From: Protopterus annectens
Lineage: Eukaryota > Chordata > Ceratodontiformes > Protopteridae
Direction: 5' to 3'
NCBI RefSeq assembly: GCF_019279795.1
Contig: NC_056729.1
Span: 1,867,758,439 to 1,867,822,438, forward strand
Length of the DNA stretch: 64,000 bases
The notes below the pieces were generated by a model. It was given only the letters and a program-made list of their open reading frames with translations, was not told the origin of the DNA and did no database searches. Position 1 is the first letter of the stretch; each line of letters starts with the position of its first letter. Shown piece by piece: positions 9,830 to 21,381 of the stretch. The position numbers and the translations under genes were made by a program.

Positions 9830-12207
9830 GGCTAGTCCTTCATTAAAGAGGTTGGCAACTGAAACCTCGTGGAAGACTTCAGAGAAGAAGAAGAGACTAA
9901 AAAACAAATGACTTGTTCTATGTTTTTTTTTTTTTCTCTTTATTTTTCTTCATTATTAATCTTTTTAAATATAGTTACTGCATTTTCAGAAAGCCACAAA
10001 TATTCTGAAAAAGATTTAATCAAAGTTATTTTCTGTGTGCAAAGAACTGTTTTGTTTCATATTCAGTTAAAATATCTGAGGAACTAATAACAAGTTATCA
10101 TTCAATATGTTTCTCTTTCTGACTAAGAGAAGTAAGGTTAGTAACTTGATATTTCTTTTTTTTCTTTTCTTCTTTTCTTTATTTTAAACAATGTAATTCT
10201 ATTTAGATTATGTAGTGGGTAAGGGGTGGGGGAGGGCAGGGAGAGAAGTGTAATGAAAATATGATAAATGGAATAATAACTTATTTATTACTTGTAAAAA
10301 AGTTTATATGTTGTTTAAATGCTTCCTTGATTATATTGCTTATGCTTGTTTACAAATAATCTGTCATGCTTTAATTAATAATAATTAGAACTAAATAATA
10401 GTAAATAATATGTTTAATTTCCATCTTTATTAATATAAGCAGCAAGTAATATTCCAATGTAAATACTTTTTATAGCTTCCTTTTACATTTTTTTATCTAT
10501 GCTTTTGCTCTCTTTTATTTTCTACTCTCTTTTTTTCTTTTCTCTGTTCTTTTTCTTTATTCTCTTTCATATTAATATATTGAAATGCTTTTGATCATAC
10601 AGGCACAATAAATAATAAGATTTGTATAAAAATTGAATTGGGACAAAAATATTGAGTTCTATTACATATTAATAACTTTGGGCTTAGTTTCACTTTCATA
10701 GAGGCTGTAATAACTTGTAAAATACTTCACAAAGGTGTTGTTATGTTTAGCTGCATTTATAATGCTAAATGAATGTCAGTCACTTGTTTTTAACAAAATT
10801 AAATGTTAAGGGAGACAATTTGGGAACAGTGTCCAAGCTTCAACACTCAGAATTCAAGCTGAAAGCAGTCAATTTGAACTTTGACCCCAGAATTCACACT
10901 GACACATTGCAGATTCATGAAGAACACTCTACCAGGAAGTAGAACTGCTGCAAATGAACTCTTTAACATTTAAATGTGAGTTATTTTATATAATTACTTA
11001 ATTATTTATGTTATAATTTATAAAATATGTAAGTTATAATGATTTTAAATGATGCAGTTTCTCATAGTAAGCAAATGTGATATTTTAGAAGGCATAGAAA
11101 GTGAAACATTTATACAAGTGTTTTTGAAAGTTTACTTGACTGCAGCATATTAATGTATGTTAAAAACTTATGATTTAAACATATACATTGCTATAATTCA
11201 TTTGATTTATCTGACTGACAAGCATAAATAACTTTATGACTCTATTCTGGAAGAAGTTGTCATGTGATATATTTTAAAGCAGCAGTTTAGATATACAAAA
11301 TACAGATGGCTTTCTTCACAATAATGCAAGTGTTTCTGAGAATTTACGTAACTATGCAGTATGATTTATAACAATTTCTATAAATATATTATTTTATTCT
11401 ACTGACAATAATAAGTATGAGAAAAAAGCTCTGATACAAGTAATTTAAGGTCTTTTGGAAGCTGTTAACTGCATTTACATAACAGAAAATAGATACATCT
11501 TAATATATGTAATGTCTGAACCATATTAGCCAAAGCTATTGATTTAAATGAACATTAGAACTTATTTTTACAAACTTTGAATAAATTAATATGTAAATAT
11601 GCCCTCCTTTTTTTTTTTTTTTTTTTTTTTCTCTCTCTCGTCTTTTATTTCTCTCTCTCTTCTTGGTTCCTAATATCAAGTTTATTTGAATGCTATTTGA
11701 ATATAAATGTATTATATTAAATAGATGTATATAGTAGTATGAATAGTATTTAAAAAAAAGTTTCTCTTAGTTTATATGATGCTGTTTTATCAAATGTGTA
11801 GTTTTGTCTTACCAGATAATCTAATTGAAAGTTGTTAATTTAAGTTAAATATAACTAGTATTAAATTGATAAGGTGGTAGCTGAGGTACTGCTGCTTAGG
11901 GTAGGGGGTTAACTTGAGTAGTATGTACTACTCCAAGTTGGAGATTTTAACTCCAGGCTGGGTGCAAGGTTTAATCCTTACATTATTTTTCTCTTGTTCA
12001 TTGTTGTATGTATATAGTTCTGACATCCACAATATATTTTGTAAGCTCATTGTCACTACAAACAAAATTGAATATTATACAAAATCCCATAAGAGATTCA
12101 ATAAATACAGCTATATTTAAAGGTACACCTAAAAGAGGAGGTATAACATTACTTATTTTGTTAATTGTTATTTTGATCATAAGTTTTTTATGTTTTAAAA
12201 ATGCCAA
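9830..12207 (+). other. 2.4-kb AT-rich gap between L1 ORF1 and ORF2
   Basis: No coding frame. It contains a T-run at about 11608-11630 followed by CT-rich DNA, and three loosely related ~200-250-bp stretches between 11050 and 11480 that share caagtgtttttgaaa-like words, suggesting old tandem duplication. Typical L1 elements have a gap of tens of bases here, so either an unrecognised insertion or an unusual family feature is present. No terminal repeats or target duplication were found. Confidence 0.5.
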
Positions 12208-13133
12208 ATGACATCTCTTAAAGGAATTTCTTTAAACATTAATGGACTGAATAATCCGTGTAAAAGGGCAAGTCTAATAAGATACATTAATTTACATAAG
12301 GCCAACTTAGTCTTCCTTCAAGAAACACATCTCTTGAAAAAAGATATTGATAAACTAGCCACAAACAAATATACAGTATTGGTTAGTTCAGAGCACACTC
12401 AGAAAAAAAGAGGAGTGGCTATTTTATGGAATAAAAGTATGCCCATTCCTAAAACTATTAAGTCTTATCAAGATGATAAAGGAATGTTTTGTATGGTTAC
12501 AATACAAATTAATGGGAAGACTTATACATTAATTAATATATATTGGATACCTGGAATTGGTATTAATACAGTGAAATACCATCTTGATAAGATCATATCA
12601 TTCTCTATAGGAGATATTATTTTAGCTGGTGACTTTAATTGTATACTACATGAAAGTGACACTACCACTATAGGAAAAAGGAAAATTACATCTAATGCAA
12701 AACATTTAAAGGATTTTGCTAATTATTATAATTTAAATGATATTAATAATCAGATAGACTCAAAATCATTACCATACACCTTTTTTTCTAACAGATACAA
12801 AACTTATTCAAAATAGATAGAGTCTTTATTTCTAACCAGATGGTAACAGAATTAATTAATTCTAAAATCATTTCATGTCCTATATCTGATCATAATTCAA
12901 TTGTTTTTGAGTTCATGATAAAAAATACTCACAATGTTCAGATCAAAAGGATACCAGCATACTTAACTCAACTAAAAGTCTATAAAGAATATATACTTTC
13001 AGAAGTACAACATTTTCTAGACATAAATAATACTCCTGAAGTCTCCATTGTCTATGTTTGGGATGCCTTAAAATCATATCTATGTGGACAAAGTATCAGA
13101 TGGTATAATAATAAAAGGATAAGGAATTGTTAG
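12208..13133 (+). pseudogene. L1 ORF2 endonuclease domain
   Basis: Starts MTSLKGISLNINGLNNPCKR and continues with NLVFLQETHLL, KRGVAILWNK, TLINIYWIPG, and ILAGDFNCILHESD. After a frameshift near 12815 it reads CPISDHNSIVFEF. N-x-NGL, QETH, GDFN and SDH are the metal- and phosphate-binding blocks of the L1 endonuclease, all present. The domain nicks target DNA to prime reverse transcription. A frameshift near 12830 and a stop at 13131 break the frame. Confidence 0.9.
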
Positions 13134-13798
13134 ATATTCAAAGTAAATTAGACTCTTATAAACATAATAATAAAAGTCATTGAAGAAATAAACAAACTAA
13201 ATGAGAAATACAAAGAAATTTTAACTCATAAAGTTAAAATAACTCTAGAGAAATACAAGTTTTTGTCTTACTCAATAAGCCCCAAATAATTACATAGACT
13301 TAAAAATAAAACAAAAAGGTTGAATAAACAAAATCATATCAAAGAACTTTTCTCCAAGGAAAAGAAGAATGTTTCTAGTCTACCAGAAATACTAGATGAA
13401 TTTAGAAATCACTTTCACAAAATTAATCATAATAACATTAACATGGAACCTAAAGATAAAATAAAGGAATTTATAACCACAAACATGAATAAAAAAGTTA
13501 ATAAACAACAGATTAAACTATTGGATAAAAGTATTTCATATACAGAGGTTGTTACACAAATAAACAAGCTTAAATCAAACAAAGCACCAGGTAATGATGG
13601 TATTATACCAGAGATATATAAAATCCTTTCTAAAAGTACATACTCATTAATACATAAGGTTTTTATTTTGGCCCAAATGAGCTAATAACTCCCCCATCTT
13701 GGCAATATACATTTATTTCGCCAATTTTAAAACCTAATAAAGATCCAACTAGATGTACTTCATATCGACCCATCTCATTACTTAATGTTGATTATAAA
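13134..13798 (+). pseudogene. L1 ORF2 region before and including RT fingers
   Basis: Lysine-rich spacer, then in the frame 13320-13685 the block INKLKSNKAPGNDGIIPEIYK, the conserved start of the L1 reverse transcriptase. After a shift near 13680 it reads PPSWQYTFISPILKPNKD and SYRPISLLNVDYKMF. Stops at 13288 and 13683 break it. Confidence 0.82.
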
Positions 13799-15124
13799 AT
13801 GTTTATGAGTATTTTTGCTGATAGATTGAAGACAGTCATTCCTGGCATTATAGATATAGATCAGACAGGCTTCATTGTAAATAGAAATACTTTTGATAAT
13901 ATAAGGAGAACTCTAACATTAATTGATTTTGCAAATAGGAAAAAGAAAGATTTAACACTTATTAGTCTTGATATAAGTTCAGCATTTGATTCAGTAAGTT
14001 GGGACTACCTGTTTACCTTACTGAAATGGATAGACTTCTCAGATGCATTTGTAAATCTAATTGAGCATCTATACAAAGGAACATTGGCTTATATTAAGGT
14101 AGGAACATATGTCTCACAAAAAATACCCATTTTTAAAGGTACAAAACAAGGGTGTCCACTCTCTCCACTATTATTCACTTTAATAATGGAGCCTTGGGCT
14201 AATTTGATCAGAAACAGTACTGACATAGAGGGTTTTGAAATAGATGAAAATACAACATCTAAAATTCAACTTTTTGCAGATGATGTTCTAATTACATCAG
14301 CAGGATCTAATTCTTCTATGCAGTCTCTATTTGATAAAATGATGAATTTTAAAAGTATTTCTGGTTTAATATTCAATGAAGAAAAACTAAAATACTACCT
14401 ATATACACGAAAAAATGTTCTCATTAGTGATTTTACTAAATATGTACCCAATTCAGGTCAGATAACTTATTTAGGTATAATATTATCTAAAGATATTAAA
14501 TCTATTATACATAATAATTATAATACCTGTCTTCTTAATATACAAAATCTTTTCAATACCTGGAATAATATGTTTATTACTATGGAAGAGAGACTTACAA
14601 TTATTAAAATAATAATATTCCCCAATATATTATACTTAATACAATCAATAATACTCCCACCTACAAAAATAATTATCAAGAAATTGAATACACTAATGTT
14701 AAATTTCTTATGGGCACCTAATAGACCTAGGATTGCATTAAAGAAACATACTAATAGCTGGTCTCAAGGGGGTATTTCTTTTCCAGACTTTAATTTATAT
14801 ACTATCTCTTCTATTGTAAAAGTTATTACTTTATTAATAGATCAGTCATATGTTGCAAAATGGAAAGATTACTGGGAGCTAATTAGTATTCACTTCATGA
14901 AAATCTCCTTAACACATAAAAATATGATTGTAAATAACTCAATGTTATGGTTACTAAAGGAATTTTGTACTTCAATTATTACACCTAAACATATAGTTAG
15001 TTACCCATTAAACATTATTATTAGCTATCGTAACTTTATATTCATGCATCCTAAATATAGGGAATGGAATGTTATTATATTCCCTAATGTATACTCGGGG
15101 TATGCTTTTGTCATCCACTTCTGA
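13799..15124 (+). pseudogene. L1 ORF2 reverse transcriptase, catalytic core open
   Basis: A 441-residue open stretch with DQTGFIVNRNTFDNIRR, ISLDISSAFDSVSWDYL, FKGTKQGCPLSPLLFTLIME and IQLFADDVLITSAGS. The thumb follows as SGLIFNEEKLKYY and YLGIILSKDI. The C-terminal part contains FLWAPNRPRI and SQGGISFPDFNLY. FADD with both Asp residues is intact. Block style (GTKQGCPLSPLLF) is L1 clade. The neighbouring segments in other frames show that the whole ORF2 is nevertheless broken. Confidence 0.92.
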
Positions 15125-15979
15125 AGGAACTCATTTAGCTACAGATAATGATCTAAAGTACTGGTATCAGTTGATATTTGATAATAAAGTTAAAAATCTA
15201 GATTTCTTAAAACAAGAATTTGATCTAAGAGAAACTTGCTGGTTAGAGGTTCAGACCTTTAGACAACATCTCATTGATAAAATAGATCGAATGTCTATAA
15301 CAGTTAAAGAATCTATCCCAACACTGATTGATTACTTGATATTAAATTTACAACATAAAGTTTCTGATAAAAGCTTTCATATATACATAAAATTATCAGA
15401 CAAGAAACTTTTTACAGTGTAGATACCTACTGGAATTATTTCACTTCCATTAATGGTGACTCACCAAATCAACAAGATAAACAGTATATATTGTAATCTG
15501 CCTATAAAACTCTTCCATTGTCTGGAGACTTTTACATAGATCCTTTTATACACCTTTGATGATGAATAAAATAAATAATAAAGATAATCTATGTAAAAGA
15601 TGTAATGTAGAAATTAATGCTGACTGGGCTCATATGTTTTATGACTGTATAAAATTGAAAGAATATTGGAAGTCAATTAATGAATTTTTGCAGGCTCTTT
15701 TACAGATAATTTCATTATTTCTAAATCTCTTATATTATTCAACACACCTGTACCTCAAAGTGTTAAAAGGTTAAGCTTCCCTTGTTATGGTCTATTCTAG
15801 CAGTGGCTAGAAAAATAATAACCAGAAATTGGATTTCAGATACACCTCCTTCGTTCAATGAATTTAAAAATGTTATGAATATAGTTATGGAATTGAACAC
15901 AATAAAGTCAAGAACTACTAGAAAAACATCTTATTATATTGTATGGGATAATTTACAAAACTTGTTAAAAAAATCTTAA
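15069..15979 (+). pseudogene. L1 ORF2 C-terminal region with Cys motif
   Basis: Pieces in three frames. 15556-15774 contains NLCKRCNVEINADWAHMFYDC, the C-terminal Cys-rich motif of L1 ORF2. 15782-15979 contains LWSILAVARKIITRNWIS and the tail ending at a stop at 15977. The same two blocks occur in the minus-strand copy at 39.4-39.75 kb and in the short fragment at 45.6-45.8 kb. Confidence 0.82.
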
Positions 15980-16130
15980 CTTTAATAGCATGGTATTTTA
16001 GTTTAATTAATTGATCTGATTGTAGTGGATGTCTTTGTAAATATTTTGGTTGTGTTGTTGAATGTTATAATCATATCTATTTTAATTACTTGTATAAAAT
16101 TGTTATGATATTTCTCTTGTATGTTAAAAC

Positions 16131-16154
16131 AATAAACTTGTTTTTAAAAAAAAA
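16131..16154 (+). terminator. L1 polyadenylation signal and A-tail
   Basis: AATAAA at 16131 followed by an A-run up to the target duplication. This is the 3' end of L1 copy 1. Confidence 0.85.
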
Positions 16155-16745
16155 AGAAAACTTCAAAACCCAACTATTCAAACACCTGTCCACTAAATGG
16201 AATGTACCTGCCTTCACCCAACCTAATCCAAGGGGGTTCTTGCTCTGGTTCCCAAGTTCTACAACTCTCATAGTTATCTTCCTATGAGCCTATCTAAGCT
16301 CTCAATTTCTATAGCTTCTCTCTAAGCTCTCACCTCCTACAGCTACCCTCACACAGCCCAACCTTGTAAATATTGTAAATAGCATTCTACTGTTGATGTG
16401 TGCATGTAAAGCATATTTACATTTTCTTAAAAGGTTTGTATGTAAACTGTTTCCACACCTAACTCATATCTGTTTTCCTCAAATGAAATGATCCCTACCT
16501 TCAAGCTTAATGAATTTGTTAACTATGCATGATATTGAATGCATTTATAAGTAACTATTCTACATAAGATCTTTAATATTACTTATCTTTAATATTAACT
16601 ATCATTTGTATCTAAATTGTATAATGCATCTTGGAGCTTTTCTCCCCGGGTCTCCACTGAAAATAGGTCAGTTAGGCCCAGTGGACTTCCCCGGTAATCA
16701 AATTGCACATAAATAAATAAATTATTAAATAAATAAAATAAATAA
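16155..16745 (+). mobile_element. L2/Rex-like LINE, 3' part after the L1 insertion
   Basis: Begins with the second copy of the 16-bp duplication and continues the ORF of the split LINE (FKTQLFKHLSTKWNVPAF) to about 16285. A 3' UTR follows and ends in a box gagcttttctccccgggtct and a TAAA-rich tail (16708-16743). The box and TAAA tail are the typical 3' end of L2-type LINEs. A closely similar end is found reversed at 41.63-41.73 kb. Confidence 0.82.
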
Positions 16746-16834
16746 GAGGTCAAAATACATGGTGGGAAGTGAGAAATAAATTCATTAATTGATAGCCATT
16801 AAGTTTCTGTCTTCCTGTTTTTCAGGATGCTGCT

Positions 16835-16985
16835 GATTTGGCATCGTGGTATGTTGCTCTGACTGTAGTGCATAGTGTCCTGGGTTCAAGACTTGCTAGT
16901 GAAATGCATGGTGGTAACATAACATTTTATTCTAGCAACATTACAAAATTATACAAGCAATGTTTAAAATGTGTCCCTGGTTTTT
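16835..16985 (+). repeat. tRNA-derived SINE (family 1), second copy
   Basis: A tRNA-like head with an A-box-like ggcatcgtggtatgttgc and a B-box-like gggttcaagact 40-50 bp later. The body agrees over about 110 bp with 4098-4210. Pol III box spacing fits a tRNA-derived SINE. No target duplication was identified. Confidence 0.65.
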
Positions 16986-17834
16986 GACCTTTTGCCCCCA
17001 CCCAAAAAAAAATGAAATTGAAAATAAGTGTGAGAAGCTGTGCAAGATGCCTGTGGCTTACACTACTATTATTCTATTTATAGTGTGGGTGTGGAAGTAG
17101 ATTTTTATGATGGAAATGTTCTGAATTGGGCAGTTTTGTCATTATTGGTTTATGCATTTTGTTTCATTGCCTCCAGTACAGCCTACAGGAAAAATGTTCA
17201 AACAATAAATTTAAAATGCGCTCTGTCTAACAAGTGTGTTGTATTATACAAGGAACTGAATTTAATATAATCAGGAAGGTGTATCAAAGAAAAGAACATG
17301 TGTATGTTTCTTGTTTTGTGTGCAAGGGGCCAGTGATTTGAAAACAGCCCAAAGGTAATCTTTATCCACCACTGGCCAGATGCATTTTCTTTGGATGTGG
17401 TGTGGGTTTCAATGCTCTTTCAATGAATATGAGTTACAAGGGCAGCGAAGTTTTAATGCCTAGTCTATTTTCATTGTGAGAAAATATTGGTTTGTTTACC
17501 GGATGTCTATTAGTGTTTGTGCATTGTTGTGCTGTAAAATGTAAAAATAGAATCCAAATAATCATTGTAGAAGTAAAGCATTATGCACACATTAGTGTTT
17601 ATGGTAAATGGGGTGAAATAGCCAGGTAATGGGAATTTGAAATGGCTGCAGGGGGACTCTGGTGCCATATTTTGGTTGTCTGTTCTTCAGTTTGCATTTG
17701 AAGGTTGGTATCCCACAATTTCAGTGGAGTGGGTGGGGTTATGTAATTATGTATGCAAATTAGATGTTAATCAGCGTTCATATTTGTGCCTATTTTTCAT
17801 GGGCCTTGTCCAGATTTTTGATGTTTCCAGGTTG
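16986..17834. other. Unassigned intergenic stretch
   Basis: Short open frames (for example 17040-17270) show no family resemblance. On the minus strand, 17700-17835 reads like a dispersed repeat (acctctcaacctggaaac) that truncates the CR1-like ORF2. Nothing else was recognised. Confidence 0.4.
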
Positions 17835-19302
17835 AGAGGTATGCTCCTAGCATTAACAACCATCAGAGATGCATCAAATGTTGCTGTGAAATGTTAGATT
17901 TCTGACCTGGTAGAAATTCTGCCTAGTCTTTGTCAAATATTGCAAAATATCTGCTGTAAAAATTGTCTTCCCTGATCTTGACAAATGCATGCCATCCTGT
18001 CTGAACACATGTGTACCCAAAACTAGGCCTGGATGCTCTACATATTTCCAATTTTTAAAACAGGACATTTTTCCATGTAGGTATTTACCCCAAAACTCTT
18101 TTTATTCACAGTGACTGAAAAATCTGTCCTAATACCAGTACAAGCTATACTATCTAAGAGGGTTGTCAGTTCCCTACTAACAGTCAGAGAATCCTTGTGA
18201 TTGATATCATTTGTACTGACATGAATAAAAACAGATCTGTGCTCCCTTATATTAAGGTGTTCCAAGGCTTGTCTCACATATTCTATTTTTTCTCCTGGCA
18301 AGCATAACACTTCCTCTAATAACTGAATCTCCAAATACAAGAATGTCTTTGCTGATCAGCTATGAAGAATCTTAAACTTCTAATACAGTAATATCTGCTC
18401 TATCAACTGTTAGAAAGGATAGATATTATAGGTTCATAGGTGTGTACTAGGCTAATGGCCCTGGAGCCTTTACAAGCCTAGCCCATAGGATTACCCCTTC
18501 ATCACCATTAGTCTTATTAATCGCACCATTTTCATAGTGTATTAAATTTTCATCCAGCTGGCATTGTAAATCCATAGCTTGAGTCATGTAGTCAACATGT
18601 CTCTCCTTTTTTTCTTAAAATAATGTTCTTCAATCCTTCCATGTTCAGTTTTTATTTCTTCCTTTTCACCTGTCCCTTACCCCTTTTTCTACTTTCTCTT
18701 TTGGAAAAATTATGCCTTTTTCTGTAGTCTGAAGATTTTCTGATAGAAAAATAATACCATCCCCTGTAATCTGTGTGTTACATAACAAAGCAGTGTCCTT
18801 TTTAGTATGGATTCTCTTTATTTTACAGACATTAATCAGTTTCTTTTTGTTCCTTGTTATTTGTTGTGGACTTCTTCCTTTTTTTTTTTCTAAACAATAT
18901 GGATCCTCAGATAAATACTTGCTTCCAGAATTGTAGGGGGCATTGTCTTTTTTCCTAGGGGTTGAATGATATTTACAGACAATAGATGCATCATTACCTA
19001 AATGTGTTCTATTTGTTATTTGCCTAACATTATTTATCTCACCAGTGCAGCCATTAATATATGAAACAGTTCTCCAAGCCATGCCAGTTGCACAAGTGCA
19101 ATCATCATTGTTAAGTCTATATTTACTTATAACAATGGTAAGCAAATCATTCAACTTTTGACATGAGGAACACAGACCAGTGTTATTAGTTGTTACCTTT
19201 AAATATGATAGTATTATTATACTGTACAAGATAATTATGCATTAGCAAATCATTAAGTGCATACTCATTTAAGGATTCCATATTCAGCTTCAAACGGATC
19301 AT
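17835..19302 (-). pseudogene. CR1-like LINE ORF1 with SGNH-esterase domain, and first residues of ORF2
   Basis: Read on the minus strand. The N-terminal part (19302 to 18666, frameshift near 19210) has a CxxC pair, LCSSCQKLNDLL, as in CR1 ORF1 proteins. The C-terminal part carries SGNH-hydrolase blocks: ILVFGDSVIRG (block I) near 18340, HVSTND (block III) near 18225, and DGMHLSRSGK (block V, catalytic Asp-His) near 17990. Stops and frameshifts separate the blocks, and a CR1 3' fragment (18426-18495) sits in the middle. Near 17850 VVNARSIPL resembles the start of a LINE endonuclease, after which homology ends. Such esterase-type ORF1 proteins are thought to bind nucleic acid or membranes. Upstream (19.5 kb on) lies the 280-bp array in the orientation of a 5' UTR. 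Confidence 0.72.
18426..18495 (-). mobile_element. CR1 3'-end fragment
   Basis: The reverse complement reads gggctaggcttgtaaagg...tagcctagtac...cctatgaacctat. This is the 3' tail of the CR1 at 26.2-26.3 kb and of the SINE at 56.1 kb. It lies inside the ORF1 relic. Confidence 0.75.
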
Positions 19303-19437
19303 ATTGTAAAGGAAAAGAACAAAATCAGTAACCACAGAATTCAAAGAGAACTTAAATCAACTTCTATGACAAAAATCAAAACCGCAATATACACCTAAAT
19401 ACTAAAGTACAGTAAAGTTGCTCTGACCATACCAGTT

Positions 19438-19460
19438 CTGCAAGCCAGGAAAAAAGCTGT
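19438..19460 (-). promoter_or_regulatory. Strong 3' splice-site-like sequence between array and ORF1
   Basis: On the minus strand gcttttttcctggcttgcag, a long pyrimidine tract ending in CAG, lies ~80 bp downstream of the last 280-bp monomer and ~135 bp before the first ORF1 Met. It could serve as acceptor for the donor-like sites in the monomers. Whether it is used is unknown. Confidence 0.35.
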
Positions 19461-19524
19461 AATTCCTTTAAATCACAAGCAGAAGCTTCTGCTCACTATT
19501 GCTCGCAGTCACACCTCTTTTTAA

Positions 19525-20504
19525 CAGTAAAGATCAACAAATAATAAACCAAGGAAGGATTGTTGAAATATGCTCTGGATTTACCTCTCTGCAGTTTGTG
19601 TGAATTTATAGGCATCTAGGCATCTTGGGATGGGTAGAGCTTCTCTGTCTATACTAACAATCTTGTTAGCAAGCTGTCTCCTCCTACCTACAAACAGTGA
19701 AAAAAAAGTTATAACAAATAAAATATTAATTCAGATAAAACTTCTGTTACCAGTCAACTCCACAGTAAATCACAAACCAAGGCAGGATTCTTTAGATATG
19801 TTCTGTATTTTCTTCTCTGCAGTCCTGTGTGAAGTTATAGCTGCCTAGGCCCCATGGGACAGCCAGAGCTAGCCTGCCTAAAACACCTCTTTCTAACAAC
19901 CAACAGTGAAACTAAAGGTAAAATAACAAAATATGAATCAAAGTAAATCTTGTTAACAAGCTGTCCCTTCCTACCTGCAAACAGTGAAAAAGTGGCAAAA
20001 AATATTATAAATTCAAATAAAACTTCCCTTACCAGTCAACTCCACAGTAAATCACATACCGAAGTAGGATTGTTTAGATATGGTCCAGATTTTCCTTGTA
20101 GCAGTCTGTGTGAATTTATAGCTGTCTAGGCCTGGTGGGGTGGCTAGAGCTTATCTGTCTAAAACCTATCAATTTCTAACAACCAACAGTGAAATTAAAG
20201 GAAAACAACAAAATAGGAATCAAAGTAAATCTTGTTAACAAACTATCCCTTCCAACTATAAACAGTGAAAAACAGTGATAACTAATAAATAAATTCAAAT
20301 ACAACTTCTCTTACCAGTCAACTCAACAGTAAATCGCAAACCAAAGTAGGATTTTTATTAAATATGCTCTGGAATTTCCTCTCTGAAGTTTGTGTGAATT
20401 TATAGCTGTCTAGGCCTGTTGGGATGGCTAGAGCTTGCCTCTCTAAATCTATACCTTTCTAACAACCAACAGTGAAATTAAAGGTAAAACAACAAAATAT
20501 GAAT
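19525..20504. repeat. ~280-bp tandem array, segment A
   Basis: About 3.5 monomers. Typical words on the plus strand are cttgttaacaagctatccc, cttctcttaccagtcaactcc, cacagtaaatcacaaacc, cctctctgcagtctgtgtga and agtgaaattaaaggtaaaac. Adjacent copies are spaced about 270-286 bp (for example 33435, 33721, 34000, 34269, 34555). Divergence between monomers is roughly 10-20% by eye. On the minus strand many monomers read gctataaattc (TATA-like) and, 88 bases later, ctg followed by gtaagag (donor-like). This segment is the one next to the ORF1 relic. The short open frames inside the monomers are not conserved and I do not consider them genes. Confidence 0.93.
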
Positions 20505-20742
20505 CCTTATTCCTAACTTTCCTAGCTAGTTGTTCCAGAGACCAGATTTGCTGATCCCTGGGCTTTGTATTTGGTTCCTGTGTTCCTCCATTTTCTTGTG
20601 TGGCCAGAGGGAAGTTTCTTTACTCACCAGTGAGAGTGGGGAGTACTGAGCTGCCTGTTTGTCCTCAGAGGAGTGGTTAGAGACAGCAACTAGTAATTCA
20701 TTGGCCATTTTGGGTAATTTCCTGTTTTTTCCAGTCCCCTGA

Positions 20743-20749
20743 TATAAAG
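20743..20749 (+). promoter_or_regulatory. TATA-like box in CR1 5' unit 1
   Basis: The box is TATAAAG, preceded by ccctga. On the minus strand it reads CTTTATA, so it could serve both directions. Confidence 0.4.
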
Positions 20750-21374
20750 CGCACTTTGGCAGGCTTTTCTGGCATTAGAGAACTTGGCATAGCTCCTCGT
20801 GGTCCCCTGCAGAGTTCCTAAGGCAGCAGAGAGCAGAAAAGCGACTTTCTTGATTATAAGTATTTTTTAGCATTTTCTATTGCTGTTTTCGATTTATTGT
20901 GCTTTTCGACCACTGTCTGTGCTTATATTGCTGTTATATTACCTGTTTTTCCTGTTTTTCTGTGCTTAAACTGTTGATTGCACTTCTTGGCTAAAGTTTT
21001 GCTTAAAAGTTAACAAACAGGCTAATACACTCAAGTGTACTAGCCTTTGATAGCAATTTAGTCGAATAACAAAGCATTTACTGTATTTTCTGTTTGTTTG
21101 TTCAAAAAAACTAAAAAAAAAACCAAAAAAATACTTCTGCTTTCCTAACTTTCCTAGCTAGTTGTTCCAGAGACCAGATTTGCTGATTCCTGAGCTTTGT
21201 ATTTGGTTCCTGTGTTCCTCCATTTTCTTGTGTGGTCAGAGAGAAGTTTCTTTACTCACCAGTGAGAGTGGGGAGTACTGAGCTGTCTGTTTGTCCTCAG
21301 AGGAGTGGTTAGAGACAGCAACTAGTAATTCATTGGCCATTTTGGGTCATTTCCTGTTTTTTCCAGCCCCCTGC

Positions 21375-21381
21375 TGTAAAG
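21375..21381 (+). promoter_or_regulatory. Degenerate TATA-like box in CR1 5' unit 2
   Basis: TGTAAAG at the homologous position, one base away from TATAAAG. Confidence 0.3.

Larger units (their letters stand above)
8793..16154 (+). mobile_element. L1-type LINE, near full length (copy 1)
   Basis: A 7.36-kb L1-clade element with a short leader starting ggggcttggccaagg, ORF1, a long non-coding gap, ORF2 and an AATAAA signal (16131-16136) followed by an A-tail ending at 16154. Exact 16-bp target duplications flank it. ORF1 and ORF2 both carry frameshifts. The minus-strand copy at 39.1-49.7 kb is a relative: its ORF1 and ORF2 blocks line up with this one. Confidence 0.92.

Noticed and set aside
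17040-17897. Possible host gene with hydrophobic short ORFs
   Set aside because: No family motif, no splice model and no conserved start context; nothing beyond chance ORFs.
19630-19848. 72-residue ORF and many similar short ORFs in the 280-bp array
   Set aside because: Frames are not kept between monomers and have no codon-level conservation; they are by-products of the repeat.
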